Position numbers and translations under genes: made by a program. The notes under the pieces were generated by a model. The model worked only from the letters and a program-made list of their open reading frames with translations. It did no database searches and was not told where the DNA came from. Below are positions 26,946 through 35,349 of a stretch of DNA of 64,000 bases, piece by piece; the first letter of the stretch is position 1; each line of letters starts with the position of its first letter. The DNA is from Amorphus sp040750475 (GTDB taxonomy: Bacteria; Pseudomonadota; Alphaproteobacteria; Rhizobiales; Amorphaceae). The stretch covers positions 42,686-106,685 of the forward strand of contig NZ_JABJVY010000021.1 of the NCBI RefSeq assembly GCF_040750475.1. Reading direction: 5' to 3'.

Positions 26946-27275
26946 ATGCCGGAGAGCGAGACGACTCTGATCTACACCACCTGTCCCGATCTTGAGAGCG
27001 CAAAGGCGATCGGCGGCCATCTGGTGCGAAATAATCTGGCGGCCTGCACGAACATTCTGCCCGGAATGGTCTCCGTATTCCGTTGGGAGGGCGAGATTGC
27101 CGACGAGGCCGAAGTGGCGATGATCGTGAAGACCCGCCGCGCGCTGATCGACAAGGTCACCGCGGCGATCGTGGAACACCATCCCTACGACACGCCGGCC
27201 GTGGTGGCGCTTCCGGTGGTCGGCGGGTCCGTGCCGTTCCTGGCGTGGATCGCGGCGGAGACGGCGGACGGCTGA
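26946..27275 (+). CDS. cutA: Divalent-cation tolerance protein CutA
   Basis: 109 residues. TTCPDLESAKAIGGHLVRNN, ACTNILPGMVSVFRWEGEI and MIVKTRRALIDKVTAAIVE, then HHPYDTPAVVALPV, match CutA1 throughout. The family forms very stable trimers; the metal-tolerance role is historical and its true job is unsettled. It is divergent from nadK. Confidence 0.94.
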   Translation: MPESETTLIYTTCPDLESAKAIGGHLVRNNLAACTNILPGMVSVFRWEGEIADEAEVAMIVKTRRALIDKVTAAIVEHHPYDTPAVVALPVVGGSVPFLAWIAAETADG

Positions 27276-27284
27276 CGGGAGCGC

Positions 27285-27917
27285 TCAGCGCTTGCTGAGG
27301 AGCCTCTCCGCTCTTTCCAGATCGGTCGTCGTGTTGACGTTGAAGAACGGGTCGACCATTTCCCCGCCGACGACCACCGGATCGAAATCGACTATCGTCG
27401 CACCGACGCGATCGAGCCAGCCCATCATGGCGCGGCGTCTGTCCTGCTTCAGAAATGTCTCCAGGCCATCCAGAAGCGCGACATCGAACAGGGCGGCGAC
27501 CGGATGCGGCTGGCCGGCCGACCGCGCGATCCGGGCAGGGCCGGAGGATGCGAGCAAACGGGCGACGAAATCCGGCGGGAGCAACGGGGCGTCGACCGGC
27601 ACGGTCACCACACGCTCGGCCTCTAGCGCGTCGCGGGCCCAGCGGAGCGCGGTGGCGATGCCGGCCAGCGGGCCCGGCCGGCTGTCGTCCGGGTCGCGAA
27701 TCAGGGGCAGTCCGAACTGCGCGATCATCGGATCGGTCTCCGCAACGTTGATCGCGAGAGCGCCGCATTGGGGGGCGAGCCGGTCGATCATATGGGCCAG
27801 CAGCGGCTCTCCGCGAAGCTCGGCAAACGGCTTGTTGCCGCCGATCCGGCTGCCGAGGCCGCCGGCGATGATGACTCCAGGCGGTGCGGCCGGATCCTGG
27901 TTCTGGTCTCGCAGCAT
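27285..27917 (-). CDS. mobA: Molybdenum cofactor guanylyltransferase
   Basis: 210 residues. The front VIIAGGLGSRIGGNKPFAEL is the GTP-binding signature, and RPGPLAGIATALRW and TVPVDAPLLPPDF (metal-binding Asp) follow. It attaches GMP to molybdopterin, forming the bis-MGD cofactor. moaA, another cofactor gene, lies 5 kb away. Confidence 0.93.
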   Translation of the reverse strand: MLRDQNQDPAAPPGVIIAGGLGSRIGGNKPFAELRGEPLLAHMIDRLAPQCGALAINVAETDPMIAQFGLPLIRDPDDSRPGPLAGIATALRWARDALEAERVVTVPVDAPLLPPDFVARLLASSGPARIARSAGQPHPVAALFDVALLDGLETFLKQDRRRAMMGWLDRVGATIVDFDPVVVGGEMVDPFFNVNTTTDLERAERLLSKR

Positions 27918-28040
27918 TGATCGTGTTTCAAAGATCTCTAAGTCAGTCGGATGAGGCGAGGCCGCAAACGTGCGGCGTCTCGCCCGCGATGTCAGGACGA
28001 AATCCACATGAAGTGGCCACTGAAAGGCAGGAAAGCCAAG

Positions 28041-29204
28041 ATGGCAACGCCGACAAAGGAGGCAGTGCGCGAGCGCCTTGCCACGATCGAGGGGCCGGAC
28101 GGATCGGGCGACCTCATCTCGCTCGGTCTCGTCTCGGATATCTACGTGTCGGACGGACGCGTGGCCTTTTCCATCACGGTGCCGGCCGACCGCGCCCATA
28201 CGCTGGAGCCGCTGCGCAAGCGCGCGGAGGAAACGGTGAAAGCCATGTCGGGCGTCGAGCGGGTGATGGTGGCGCTGACAGCGGAACGCGCGCCGGGGCA
28301 AGGGCAGCCTGCACAGCCGCAGCGCCCCGCGCAGCCCCCAAATCGAGGTCCGGCCCAGGCGCCGGGCGGTGGCGGTCAATCGTCCGGGCGGTCGGGACCG
28401 GTACCGGGGATCGGCGCGGTGATTGCGGTCGCCTCTGGCAAGGGCGGCGTCGGCAAATCCACCACGGCGGTGAATCTCGCCTGCGCGCTTGCCCGCAAGG
28501 GGCTCTCCGTCGGCGTGCTCGATGCCGATATCTACGGCCCCTCGATGCCACGGCTTCTAGGCATCACGTCGAAACCGCAGACCCTGGAAGACAAGCGCAT
28601 CAAGCCGCTGGAGGCGCACGGGATCGAGGTGATGTCGATCGGCTTCCTGGTGGATCCCGAAGCCCCGATGATCTGGCGCGGCCCGATGGTCGTGTCCGCG
28701 CTGACCCAGATGCTGAGGGATGTGGCCTGGGGCAATCTGGACGTGCTGGTGGTCGACATGCCGCCGGGCACCGGCGACACCCAGCTCACGCTCGCCCAGA
28801 ACGTGCCGCTCGCCGGTGCGGTGATCGTCTCGACGCCGCAGGATCTTGCGCTGATCGATGCCCGCAAGGGCCTTGCCATGTTCGAAAAGGTCGATGTGCC
28901 GATCCTGGGCATCATCGAGAATATGAGCCATTTCATCTGCCCACACTGCGGCGAGCGCTCGGACGTGTTCGGCACCGGCGGCGCGCGCACCGAGGCGGAG
29001 CGGCTGCACGCGCGCTTCCTCGGCGAAATTCCGTTGCACATGTCGATTCGCGAGCGGTCCGATGCGGGCACGCCGATCGTGATCGCGGAACCGGACAGCC
29101 CTCAGGCGCAGGCCTTCATGGCCGTGGCGGACGGCGTGTTGGAAGGCCTGGACCAGGCCCAGGCGGCGGCACGTCCGCAACCGCGCATCGTGGTGGAGGA
29201 CTAG
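28041..29204 (+). CDS. Mrp/ApbC-type iron-sulfur carrier ATPase
   Basis: 387 residues from the ATG at 28041 with AGGAAAG upstream; an ATG at 28008 is also in frame. An N-terminal DUF59/MIP18-like domain (ISLGLVSDIYVSDGRVAFS) is joined by a proline/glutamine-rich linker to a P-loop ATPase with the deviant Walker A SGKGGVGKSTTAVNLA. VVDMPPGTGDTQLTL is Walker B-like and ICPHCGERS carries the CxxC for cluster binding. It moves [4Fe-4S] clusters to target enzymes. Confidence 0.92.
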   Translation: MATPTKEAVRERLATIEGPDGSGDLISLGLVSDIYVSDGRVAFSITVPADRAHTLEPLRKRAEETVKAMSGVERVMVALTAERAPGQGQPAQPQRPAQPPNRGPAQAPGGGGQSSGRSGPVPGIGAVIAVASGKGGVGKSTTAVNLACALARKGLSVGVLDADIYGPSMPRLLGITSKPQTLEDKRIKPLEAHGIEVMSIGFLVDPEAPMIWRGPMVVSALTQMLRDVAWGNLDVLVVDMPPGTGDTQLTLAQNVPLAGAVIVSTPQDLALIDARKGLAMFEKVDVPILGIIENMSHFICPHCGERSDVFGTGGARTEAERLHARFLGEIPLHMSIRERSDAGTPIVIAEPDSPQAQAFMAVADGVLEGLDQAQAAARPQPRIVVED

Positions 29205-29205
29205 G

Positions 29206-29250
29206 GTCATTCCAGGCGGAGTGGGAACCGGTTCGCCTGGAAACCTGCTC
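29206..29250. repeat. Interspersed intergenic repeat, copy 3 (short)
   Basis: TTCCAGGCGGAGTGGGAACC and GGTTCGCCTGGAAACC form an inverted repeat (CCAGGCG/CGCCTGG) around the shared core GGAACCGGTT. It lies in the 47-base gap between convergent genes and may double as a terminator. Confidence 0.55.
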
Positions 29251-29251
29251 G

Positions 29252-30469
29252 CTACTGCAGCATCCGATCGCGAGCAAAGAGACCGAGGACGAGGGCGGCA
29301 AGGACGCCGACGATCATGGGGATGAACATCGGCCACGGTGTGCCGGCGAACATCTCCATGTCGAACATGCGCCCGACCAGCACGGTCGCGACCGCGCCGC
29401 CGCCGACCTGAAGCGCGCCGGCGGTGCCCGAGGCCGCGCCCGCCAGATCCGGATGGACGCTGACGGCGCCGGCAATGGCGTTCGGCAGCGAAAACCCGTT
29501 GCCGAGCCCGGTGATGCTGAGCGGGGCGAACAGAGCGAGCGGATGGTGCACGCCGGCCAAATGCAGGGCGACGGCGATCAGGATCCCGACGATCGACAAC
29601 AGGTTGCCGATGGTGATCATGCGGGAGATCCCGATCCGCGCACCGAACCGGCCGGTGACGAAGTTGCCGAACACGTAACCGACCACCAGCGGCATGAAAT
29701 AGAAGCCGAACGCGCCAGGGCTGATCCCCATCACCCGAATCGCGACGTACGGCCCGCCCGACACCAGCGCGAAGAAGGTGCAAGACAGCAGCATCAGCGT
29801 GCCGGCGAACACCCAGAAGGCGCGCATGCGCAAGAGCTGGCCGCTGCCCTTCAGCCACGCCTTGAACGAGGAGGTTTCCGCGCTGGCGGTGCGCGTTTCA
29901 GGCAACGAGAAGAAGGCCACGAGCAGAATGAGGCCGCCGAACACGGTCATTACCTCGAACGCCGCGCGCCAGCCGAAGGCCTGGTCGAGCTGCCCGCCGA
30001 TGGCGGGCGCCAGAACCGGGGCGATGGCCATGCCCATGTTGAGATAGCCGATTCGCCCGGCCGCGCTGGCCCGATCGGAGGTGTCGCGCACGATTGCCCG
30101 GGCGAGCGAAAGCCCCGCGCTGCCGCCAATCGCCTGGATCATCCGGGCAATCAGCAGCGTGCCGATGCTTTCCGCCATCGCGCAGGCAAGGCTGCCGATA
30201 ACGTAGAGCACCATGCCGACGAGCAACACCGGCCGGCGCCCGAATCGGTCGGAAAGCGGCCCCATGATGAGCTGACCGATCGCGGTCGCTGCGAGATAGG
30301 CGGTGATGGTGAGCTGGACCATCGTCGCGTCGGTCTGAAGCGCAAGCTCCATGCCCGGCAGCGACGGCACGTACATGTTCACGGCCACCGGCTGCATGGT
30401 CGAAACCAGGATCAGGACGATGAGCGCGGGTGGTTTCGGATGCTGGGGGGCCTGAAAAGAAGAGCTCAT
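29252..30469 (-). CDS. Bcr/CflA-type multidrug efflux MFS transporter
   Basis: 405 residues with about 12 hydrophobic helices. GPLSDRFGRRPVLLVGM is the MFS motif A between helices 2 and 3, and LIARMIQAIGGSAGLSLARA with IVRDTSDRASAAGRIGY is characteristic of Bcr/CflA drug-proton antiporters. Likely substrates are antibiotics or sulfur metabolites; this is from the family only. Confidence 0.9.
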   Translation of the reverse strand: MSSSFQAPQHPKPPALIVLILVSTMQPVAVNMYVPSLPGMELALQTDATMVQLTITAYLAATAIGQLIMGPLSDRFGRRPVLLVGMVLYVIGSLACAMAESIGTLLIARMIQAIGGSAGLSLARAIVRDTSDRASAAGRIGYLNMGMAIAPVLAPAIGGQLDQAFGWRAAFEVMTVFGGLILLVAFFSLPETRTASAETSSFKAWLKGSGQLLRMRAFWVFAGTLMLLSCTFFALVSGGPYVAIRVMGISPGAFGFYFMPLVVGYVFGNFVTGRFGARIGISRMITIGNLLSIVGILIAVALHLAGVHHPLALFAPLSITGLGNGFSLPNAIAGAVSVHPDLAGAASGTAGALQVGGGAVATVLVGRMFDMEMFAGTPWPMFIPMIVGVLAALVLGLFARDRMLQ

Positions 30470-30648
30470 GAGTTGGCTTTGGCAGCCCGCCGCGGGCTTG
30501 GCAAGCCGTATTCGCCTCGTGTGCCAACAACAGTAAGGGCGTCCGGCGACACGATGCTGTCATGAAACCATTGGCTCGGTTCGCTATCGGGACATTCGAT
30601 GGTTCCCGCCGTGCAGGGACCAAGAAAGCTGTCCGGAGTGTCGCCACC

Positions 30649-31989
30649 ATGGCCGTCCCACCCAAGCCGAACGGCACGGCAAACGCGGAAGGGGATCTCA
30701 ACACCTCGCCGCGTCGGGCCGATTGGCAGGCTCGCAATGTCGGGCCCGAGGCGGCGAATCTCGTCGCCCGCGACGCGGTCGTGTTTCTGCATCAAAGCTT
30801 GTCGACGCCCTGCCTGACGGCGCTTGAGGCGGCCGAGGGCCCGTGGCTCGTCGATCTCACCGGCCGCCGCATTCTCGATTTTCACGGCAATTCGGTGCAC
30901 CAGCTCGGCCATGGCCATCCCGCTGTGGTCGCCGCGATCCGCGAGACGCTGGAGCGGCTGCCGTTCGCGCCCCGTCGTTACACCAATCGCCCGGCGGTCG
31001 AGTTCGCCGAGGCGCTGGTGCAGAAGGCGCCGGGCGCACTCAAGAAGGTGCTGTTCGCGCCGAGCGGGGCGGCGGCGGTCTCCATGGCGTTGAAGCTCGC
31101 GCGCACCGCGACCGGGCGCCACAAGACGCTGTCGATGTGGGACGCCTTCCATGGTGCCAATCTCGATACGATCTCCGTCGGCGGCGAGGCGATCTTCCGG
31201 CAGGAGGCGGGGCCCCTGCTGCCGGGAGCCGAACACGTGCCGCCGCCGGCCTTGGCAAGGCGCTTCTTCGGCGACGATGCGCGGGCGCCCGAGCGGCTCG
31301 CCGACTATATCGACTATGTTTTGGAGGTTCAGGGAGATGTGGCGGCCGTCGTTGCCGAGCCCATGCGCTGGACCACGCTGGAGCCGCCACCGCCTGGCTT
31401 TTGGGCCCGCGTTCGCGCGTCTTGCGATCGACATGGCGCGCTACTGATCTTTGACGAGATCCCAAGCGCGCTTGGGCGCACCGGCACTTTCTTTTTCACC
31501 GAGCAAGCCGGCGCGGTGCCGGACATGCTCGTCCTGGGGAAGGGGCTCGGCGGCGGCACCATGCCGCTTGCCGCACTGCTTGCCCGTGGCGATCTGGATG
31601 TCGCCGGCGACCAGGCCATCGGCCACTACACCCACGAAAAGAGCCCGGTTGCCTGCGCCGCCGGGCTCGCCGCACTTCACGTCGTCGACGGAGAAGGGCT
31701 GTGCTCCCGCGCCATGCGGCTCGGGGCAGAGGCCCTTGGGCGGCTACGCGACGGACTGATGGATCTGGAACAGGCGAGGGCGGTGCGCGGTGTCGGGCTG
31801 GCGCTTGCGGTCGAACTCGACAGCCCGGACCGGGCCGATCGGGTACTCTACGCCGCACTCGACGCCGGTGTCAGCTTCAAGGTGGGCGGAGGAACGGTGG
31901 TCACGCTCTGCCCGCCGCTTACGATTGCGGAATCGGATCTGGCATGGGGGCTGGATGCGGTCGTGTCCGCCATCCGTGCGTGCGGATAA
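30649..31989 (+). CDS. Class III PLP-dependent enzyme (aminotransferase fold)
   Basis: 446 residues from the ATG at 30649; an earlier ATG at 30562 is possible. VDLTGRRILDFHGNSVHQLG, APSGAAAVSMALKLAR, LLIFDEIPSALGRTG and HYTHEKSPVACAAG (PLP Lys in HEKSP) define a class III fold. The FHGNSVHQLGHG and THEKSP forms differ from ordinary ornithine or GABA transaminases and recall (R)-1-hydroxy-2-aminoethylphosphonate ammonia-lyase (PbfA). No phosphonate genes are nearby, so that remains a suggestion. Confidence 0.8.
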   Translation: MAVPPKPNGTANAEGDLNTSPRRADWQARNVGPEAANLVARDAVVFLHQSLSTPCLTALEAAEGPWLVDLTGRRILDFHGNSVHQLGHGHPAVVAAIRETLERLPFAPRRYTNRPAVEFAEALVQKAPGALKKVLFAPSGAAAVSMALKLARTATGRHKTLSMWDAFHGANLDTISVGGEAIFRQEAGPLLPGAEHVPPPALARRFFGDDARAPERLADYIDYVLEVQGDVAAVVAEPMRWTTLEPPPPGFWARVRASCDRHGALLIFDEIPSALGRTGTFFFTEQAGAVPDMLVLGKGLGGGTMPLAALLARGDLDVAGDQAIGHYTHEKSPVACAAGLAALHVVDGEGLCSRAMRLGAEALGRLRDGLMDLEQARAVRGVGLALAVELDSPDRADRVLYAALDAGVSFKVGGGTVVTLCPPLTIAESDLAWGLDAVVSAIRACG

Positions 31990-31990
31990 A

Positions 31991-32040
31991 TCGTTTCCGG
32001 CACAAGTGGGAACCGGTTTTCCGTCCGAAAACGCGTCGGA
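31991..32040. repeat. Interspersed intergenic repeat, copy 4 (short)
   Basis: TCGTTTCCGGCACAAGTGGG followed by the core GGAACCGGTTTTCC and CGAAAACGC, between the PLP enzyme and moaA, which converge. Related to the copies at 10503, 14824 and 29206. Confidence 0.5.
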
Positions 32041-32153
32041 ATATGTTTATCGCTCCCGCCGGCTCGCCTTGCTCGCGGCTGCGCGGGCGCAGCCTCCGGC
32101 CGGGGCGAGGTCGCGCGCTGGCGGGACGCATATTCAGGCGAACTGGATTCCCC

Positions 32154-33185
32154 TCAGCCGCCTGTCATCGACATATGGCGGGAAACGGCTGGTGCCTGAC
32201 CGCGATCAATCACGAAATCGTGGCCTTCCGGCTTGCGGGCGATGGCCGCGTCGATCGCCGCGTGCAGGAGTTCGTCGCCTTCCGACGCTCGCAATGGGGC
32301 ACGTAGGTCCGCAGCGTCCTCGTGGCCGAGGCACATGAACAGCGTGCCGGTGCAGGTCAGCCGCACCCGGTTGCACGACTCGCAGAAATTGTGGGTCATC
32401 GGCGTGATGAAGCCGAGCCGTCCGCCGGTTTCCTCCACGCGGACATAACGCGCCGGCCCGCCGGTGCGGTCTGGCAGGTCGGTCAGCGTGTAGCGCTGCT
32501 CCAGGGAGCGGCGGACCTCCGAGAGCGGCAGGAACTGGTCGGTGCGGTCGCCTTCGATGTCGCCCAGCGGCATCGTCTCGATCATCGTCAAATCGTAGCC
32601 GCGCTCGTGGCAGAAGCGCAGCATGGTCTCGATCTCATCGGCGTTGACGTCGCGCAACGCCACCATGTTGATCTTAACCTGCAGCCCGGCTTCCTCCGCG
32701 GCGCGCAGGCCATCCATCACCTTGCCGAACTGGCCCCAACGCGTAATGGACTTGAAGCGGTCCGGATCGAGCGTGTCGAGCGAGACATTGAGACGGCGGA
32801 CACCGGCCGCGCGCAAATCGTCGGCGAAGCGGGAAAGCTGCGAGCCATTGGTGGTGAGCGTCAGCTCCGAAAGCGCGCCGGATTTCAGGTGCCGCGAGAG
32901 CGAGTTGATGAGATCGAGCAGGTTGCGCCGCACTAGCGGCTCGCCGCCGGTCAGCCGCAGCTTGCGCACGCCGCGCGCGACAAAGGCGGAGCACAGCCGA
33001 TCGAGCTCCTCCAGGGTCAGGAGGTCGCGCTTTGGCAGGAACGTCATGTTCTCCGCCATACAATAGACACAGCGGAAATCGCACCGGTCGGTCACCGACA
33101 CGCGCAGATACGTGATCGCCCGTGCGAACGGGTCGATCAGCGCCGGGCGCGCGGTGTCGGAATGTCGAAAGCCGATCTCACCCAT
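32154..33185 (-). CDS. moaA: GTP 3',8-cyclase
   Basis: 343 residues from the ATG at 33185. It is a radical-SAM enzyme that converts GTP to the cyclic intermediate for molybdopterin. CDFRCVYC is the SAM cluster motif, CESCNRVRLTCTG the auxiliary-cluster cysteines, and the C terminus ends GG, essential in this family. The upstream in-frame extension to 33365 is not conserved. Confidence 0.95.
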   Translation of the reverse strand: MGEIGFRHSDTARPALIDPFARAITYLRVSVTDRCDFRCVYCMAENMTFLPKRDLLTLEELDRLCSAFVARGVRKLRLTGGEPLVRRNLLDLINSLSRHLKSGALSELTLTTNGSQLSRFADDLRAAGVRRLNVSLDTLDPDRFKSITRWGQFGKVMDGLRAAEEAGLQVKINMVALRDVNADEIETMLRFCHERGYDLTMIETMPLGDIEGDRTDQFLPLSEVRRSLEQRYTLTDLPDRTGGPARYVRVEETGGRLGFITPMTHNFCESCNRVRLTCTGTLFMCLGHEDAADLRAPLRASEGDELLHAAIDAAIARKPEGHDFVIDRGQAPAVSRHMSMTGG

Positions 33186-33352
33186 TTGACGCGGCAGTCC
33201 CTTGCTCCAGATGCGGTCATGTCGGCGAGGGACTGGCCCTGCCAACGCGAAAGCGCAATATACACGCGAATATGACGGCGATCCCCGGATGGGACAAGGG
33301 GAGGGGCCGTATTCAAATCGGTCGAATTCGAAACCGGATGGAGCAAGCGCCG

Positions 33353-33733
33353 ATGACCGCAACACTTTCCGCCTGGCCGTCCGAGCTGCGCTTGAAGAAG
33401 GGCCGGCAGACCCTTGCGATCACCTGGGACGACGGTTCAACTTCCGAGCTTGCGGCGGAATATCTGCGGGTGCAGTCGCCATCGGCGGAGGTCAAAGGCC
33501 ACACGCCGAGCGAGCGCAAGACCGTCGGCGGCAAACGCGACGTGACGATCTCGGCGATCGAGCCGGTGGGGAACTATGCCGTCCGCCTGGTGTTCGCCGA
33601 CGGCCATTCGACCGGCATCTACACGTTTCGCTATCTGGCGGAACTTGCGCGCGACCACGATCGGATCTGGCAGGACTATCTGACCGAACTGGAGGCGAAG
33701 GGGCTGGCGCGGGATCGGCCGGGAGCGCTGTGA
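33353..33733 (+). CDS. DUF971 domain protein
   Basis: 126 residues from the ATG at 33353, with GGAG nine bases ahead. LRLKKGRQTLAITWDDGST, LAAEYLRVQSPSAEVKGH and ISAIEPVGNYAVRLVFADGH, then GIYTFRYLAELA, match the DUF971 domain also found at the N terminus of gamma-butyrobetaine hydroxylase. Stand-alone versions often sit near Mrp or Moco genes and may help iron-sulfur work; moaA is divergent here. Confidence 0.87.
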   Translation: MTATLSAWPSELRLKKGRQTLAITWDDGSTSELAAEYLRVQSPSAEVKGHTPSERKTVGGKRDVTISAIEPVGNYAVRLVFADGHSTGIYTFRYLAELARDHDRIWQDYLTELEAKGLARDRPGAL

Positions 33734-33947
33734 TCAAAGCCTGAAAAAGACGGGAGTGCGGTGTTTTGGGGATCACCCACAATTTTTCTCCGCCAAGCGG
33801 TTCCCTTCCGAACGATCTTGTTTTAGGAACGCCCTCTCGTTACATCCGGATCGGTCGACGCCGGTCCTGAGCCGCCGGTTCAGGTCTTTCCCGACGAGAG
33901 CAAAACGCTCTCCGGCAAAAGGCTCTGGACGGTCACCGCGCCAGCGG

Positions 33948-34021
33948 TGGGGGATAGTTTAACGGTAGAACAGCGGACTCTGACTCCGTTAGTCCAGGTT
34001 CGAATCCTGGTCCCCCAGCCA
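33948..34021 (+). tRNA. tRNA-Gln(CUG)
   Basis: 74 nt including encoded CCA. The acceptor stem TGGGGGA/TCCCCCA, D arm TAGTTTAACGGTAGAACA, anticodon stem-loop CGGACTCTGACTCCG with CTG, and T arm CCAGGTTCGAATCCTGG all pair properly. The discriminator is G. Confidence 0.95.
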
Positions 34022-34367
34022 CTCGCCCGCCTGATAGCGCCGCCGCTTTCCAGCTCACATTTGCGAATCTGCCATCGCATCGGTTGTGAGGGGGCTTTCC
34101 TTCGGCTCCGCCTGGGCTTTTGCAATATGTGGCGGGTCCATGCGCTGAACTCTGCACACCGACTAGCTCATTGATGCGCAGCACTCATGATTCAAATCAA
34201 TTTCATGCCGCTTATCACACGGGGCCGGCGGCAATAGGTTGACGTGAGCGGATCTGGCACCATCGGCAGGGAGCACGAGATGAGCTGCCGCCGCGAACAA
34301 TTCGAGCGCATCCCGCCGATCGAGACGACGGGTCTGACGTTAGAAAACCTGCAGGAAAGATGCTCAG
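34022..34367. other. Intergenic region, no gene seen
   Basis: 346 bases between tRNA-Gln and the aldo/keto reductase. It includes TGATTCAAATCA at 34188-34199 (5-base arms, 2-base centre), which is weakly like an FNR/FixK half-site pair but off consensus. No clear promoter or RNA element. Confidence 0.35.
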
Positions 34368-35231
34368 ATGATCCTGGAAGAGACCTATACCCTGTCCAAC
34401 GGCGTCGCGATCCCGAAGCTCGGGCTCGGAACGTGGATGATCGACGACGACAAAGTCGCCGAGGCCGTGAAGGCGGCGGTGAAACTCGGCTACCGCCACA
34501 TCGATACGGCCCAGGCCTACGGCAACGAACGCGGCGTAGGGGAAGCGGTTCGCACCTGCGGCCTCGCGCGTGACGAGATCTTCGTGACGACCAAGTTGGA
34601 TGCGTCGCACAAGAATTACACGGACGCGAAACAGGCGATCGACGGATCGCTGCAAACGCTCGGGCTCGACCAGATCGACCTCATGATCATCCACAGCCCG
34701 CAGCCTTGGCAGAATTTCGGCGACGAAGATCGCTTCTTCGAAGGCAACGTGGAAGCCTGGCGTGCGCTGGAAGAGGCCTATAACGCCGGCAAGCTCCGCG
34801 CGATCGGGGTGTCCAACTTCCAGAAGGCGGATTTGGACAACCTGCTGGACAAGGTCGCCGTCAAGCCGATGCTGAACCAGATCCTGGCGCATATCAGCAA
34901 CACGCCGTTCGATCTGATCGACTATGCCAAGAGCAAGGGCCTGCTGGTGGAAGCCTACTCGCCCGTCGGCCACGGCAAGATCCTGGACAACAGGGAAATT
35001 GCCGACATCGCCGCGAAATACGGTGTCAGCGTGCCGCAGCTCAGCATCCGCTACTGCCTGCAGCTCGGTCTGCTCCCGCTGCCGAAGACGGCGAACCCGG
35101 ACCACATGCGCACCAACGCAGCGGTGGATTTCGAGATCTCCGACGCGGACATGGAAACGCTGAAAGCCGTCGAGCGCATCAAGGACTACGGCGACGCCAG
35201 CGTCTTTCCCGTCTATGGCGGCAAGATGTGA
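34368..35231 (+). CDS. Aldo/keto reductase
   Basis: 287 residues. LGYRHIDTAQAYGNERGVGE holds catalytic Asp and Tyr, FVTTKLDASHKNY the Lys, and LMIIHSPQPW the His. VSNFQKADLDNLL and PLPKTANPDHMRTN form the NADPH site. It reduces aldehydes or ketones; the natural substrate is unknown. Confidence 0.93.
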   Translation: MILEETYTLSNGVAIPKLGLGTWMIDDDKVAEAVKAAVKLGYRHIDTAQAYGNERGVGEAVRTCGLARDEIFVTTKLDASHKNYTDAKQAIDGSLQTLGLDQIDLMIIHSPQPWQNFGDEDRFFEGNVEAWRALEEAYNAGKLRAIGVSNFQKADLDNLLDKVAVKPMLNQILAHISNTPFDLIDYAKSKGLLVEAYSPVGHGKILDNREIADIAAKYGVSVPQLSIRYCLQLGLLPLPKTANPDHMRTNAAVDFEISDADMETLKAVERIKDYGDASVFPVYGGKM

Positions 35232-35285
35232 GCTGACGAACGGCCCGTCCGCATGGGAAGGCGGGAGCAGCTACCCGATAACGGT

Positions 35286-35333
35286 GCGCGGCGGAAATGG
35301 ACAAAGAAATCTTCTCGTCCATTTCCGCCGCGC
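35286..35333. terminator. Strong 17-bp inverted repeat between convergent genes
   Basis: GCGCGGCGGAAATGGAC (35286-35302) and its exact complement (35317-35333) flank a 14-base loop. It lies between the convergent aldo/keto reductase and GGDEF-EAL genes, so a bidirectional transcription stop is likely, although neither side has a T run. Confidence 0.5.
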
Positions 35334-35349
35334 TTCCACGCGTTCGCGC

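Noticed and set aside
27884..30565. An 893-codon open frame overlapping mrp and the efflux gene
   Set aside because: It is in another frame from genes with clear motifs and its translation is low-complexity Arg/Ala/Gly/His; long shadow frames are common at this GC content.
34188..34199. FNR/FixK-like box TGATTCAAATCA
   Set aside because: Spacing and outer bases do not fit TTGAT-N4-ATCAA; most likely chance in an AT-richer patch.
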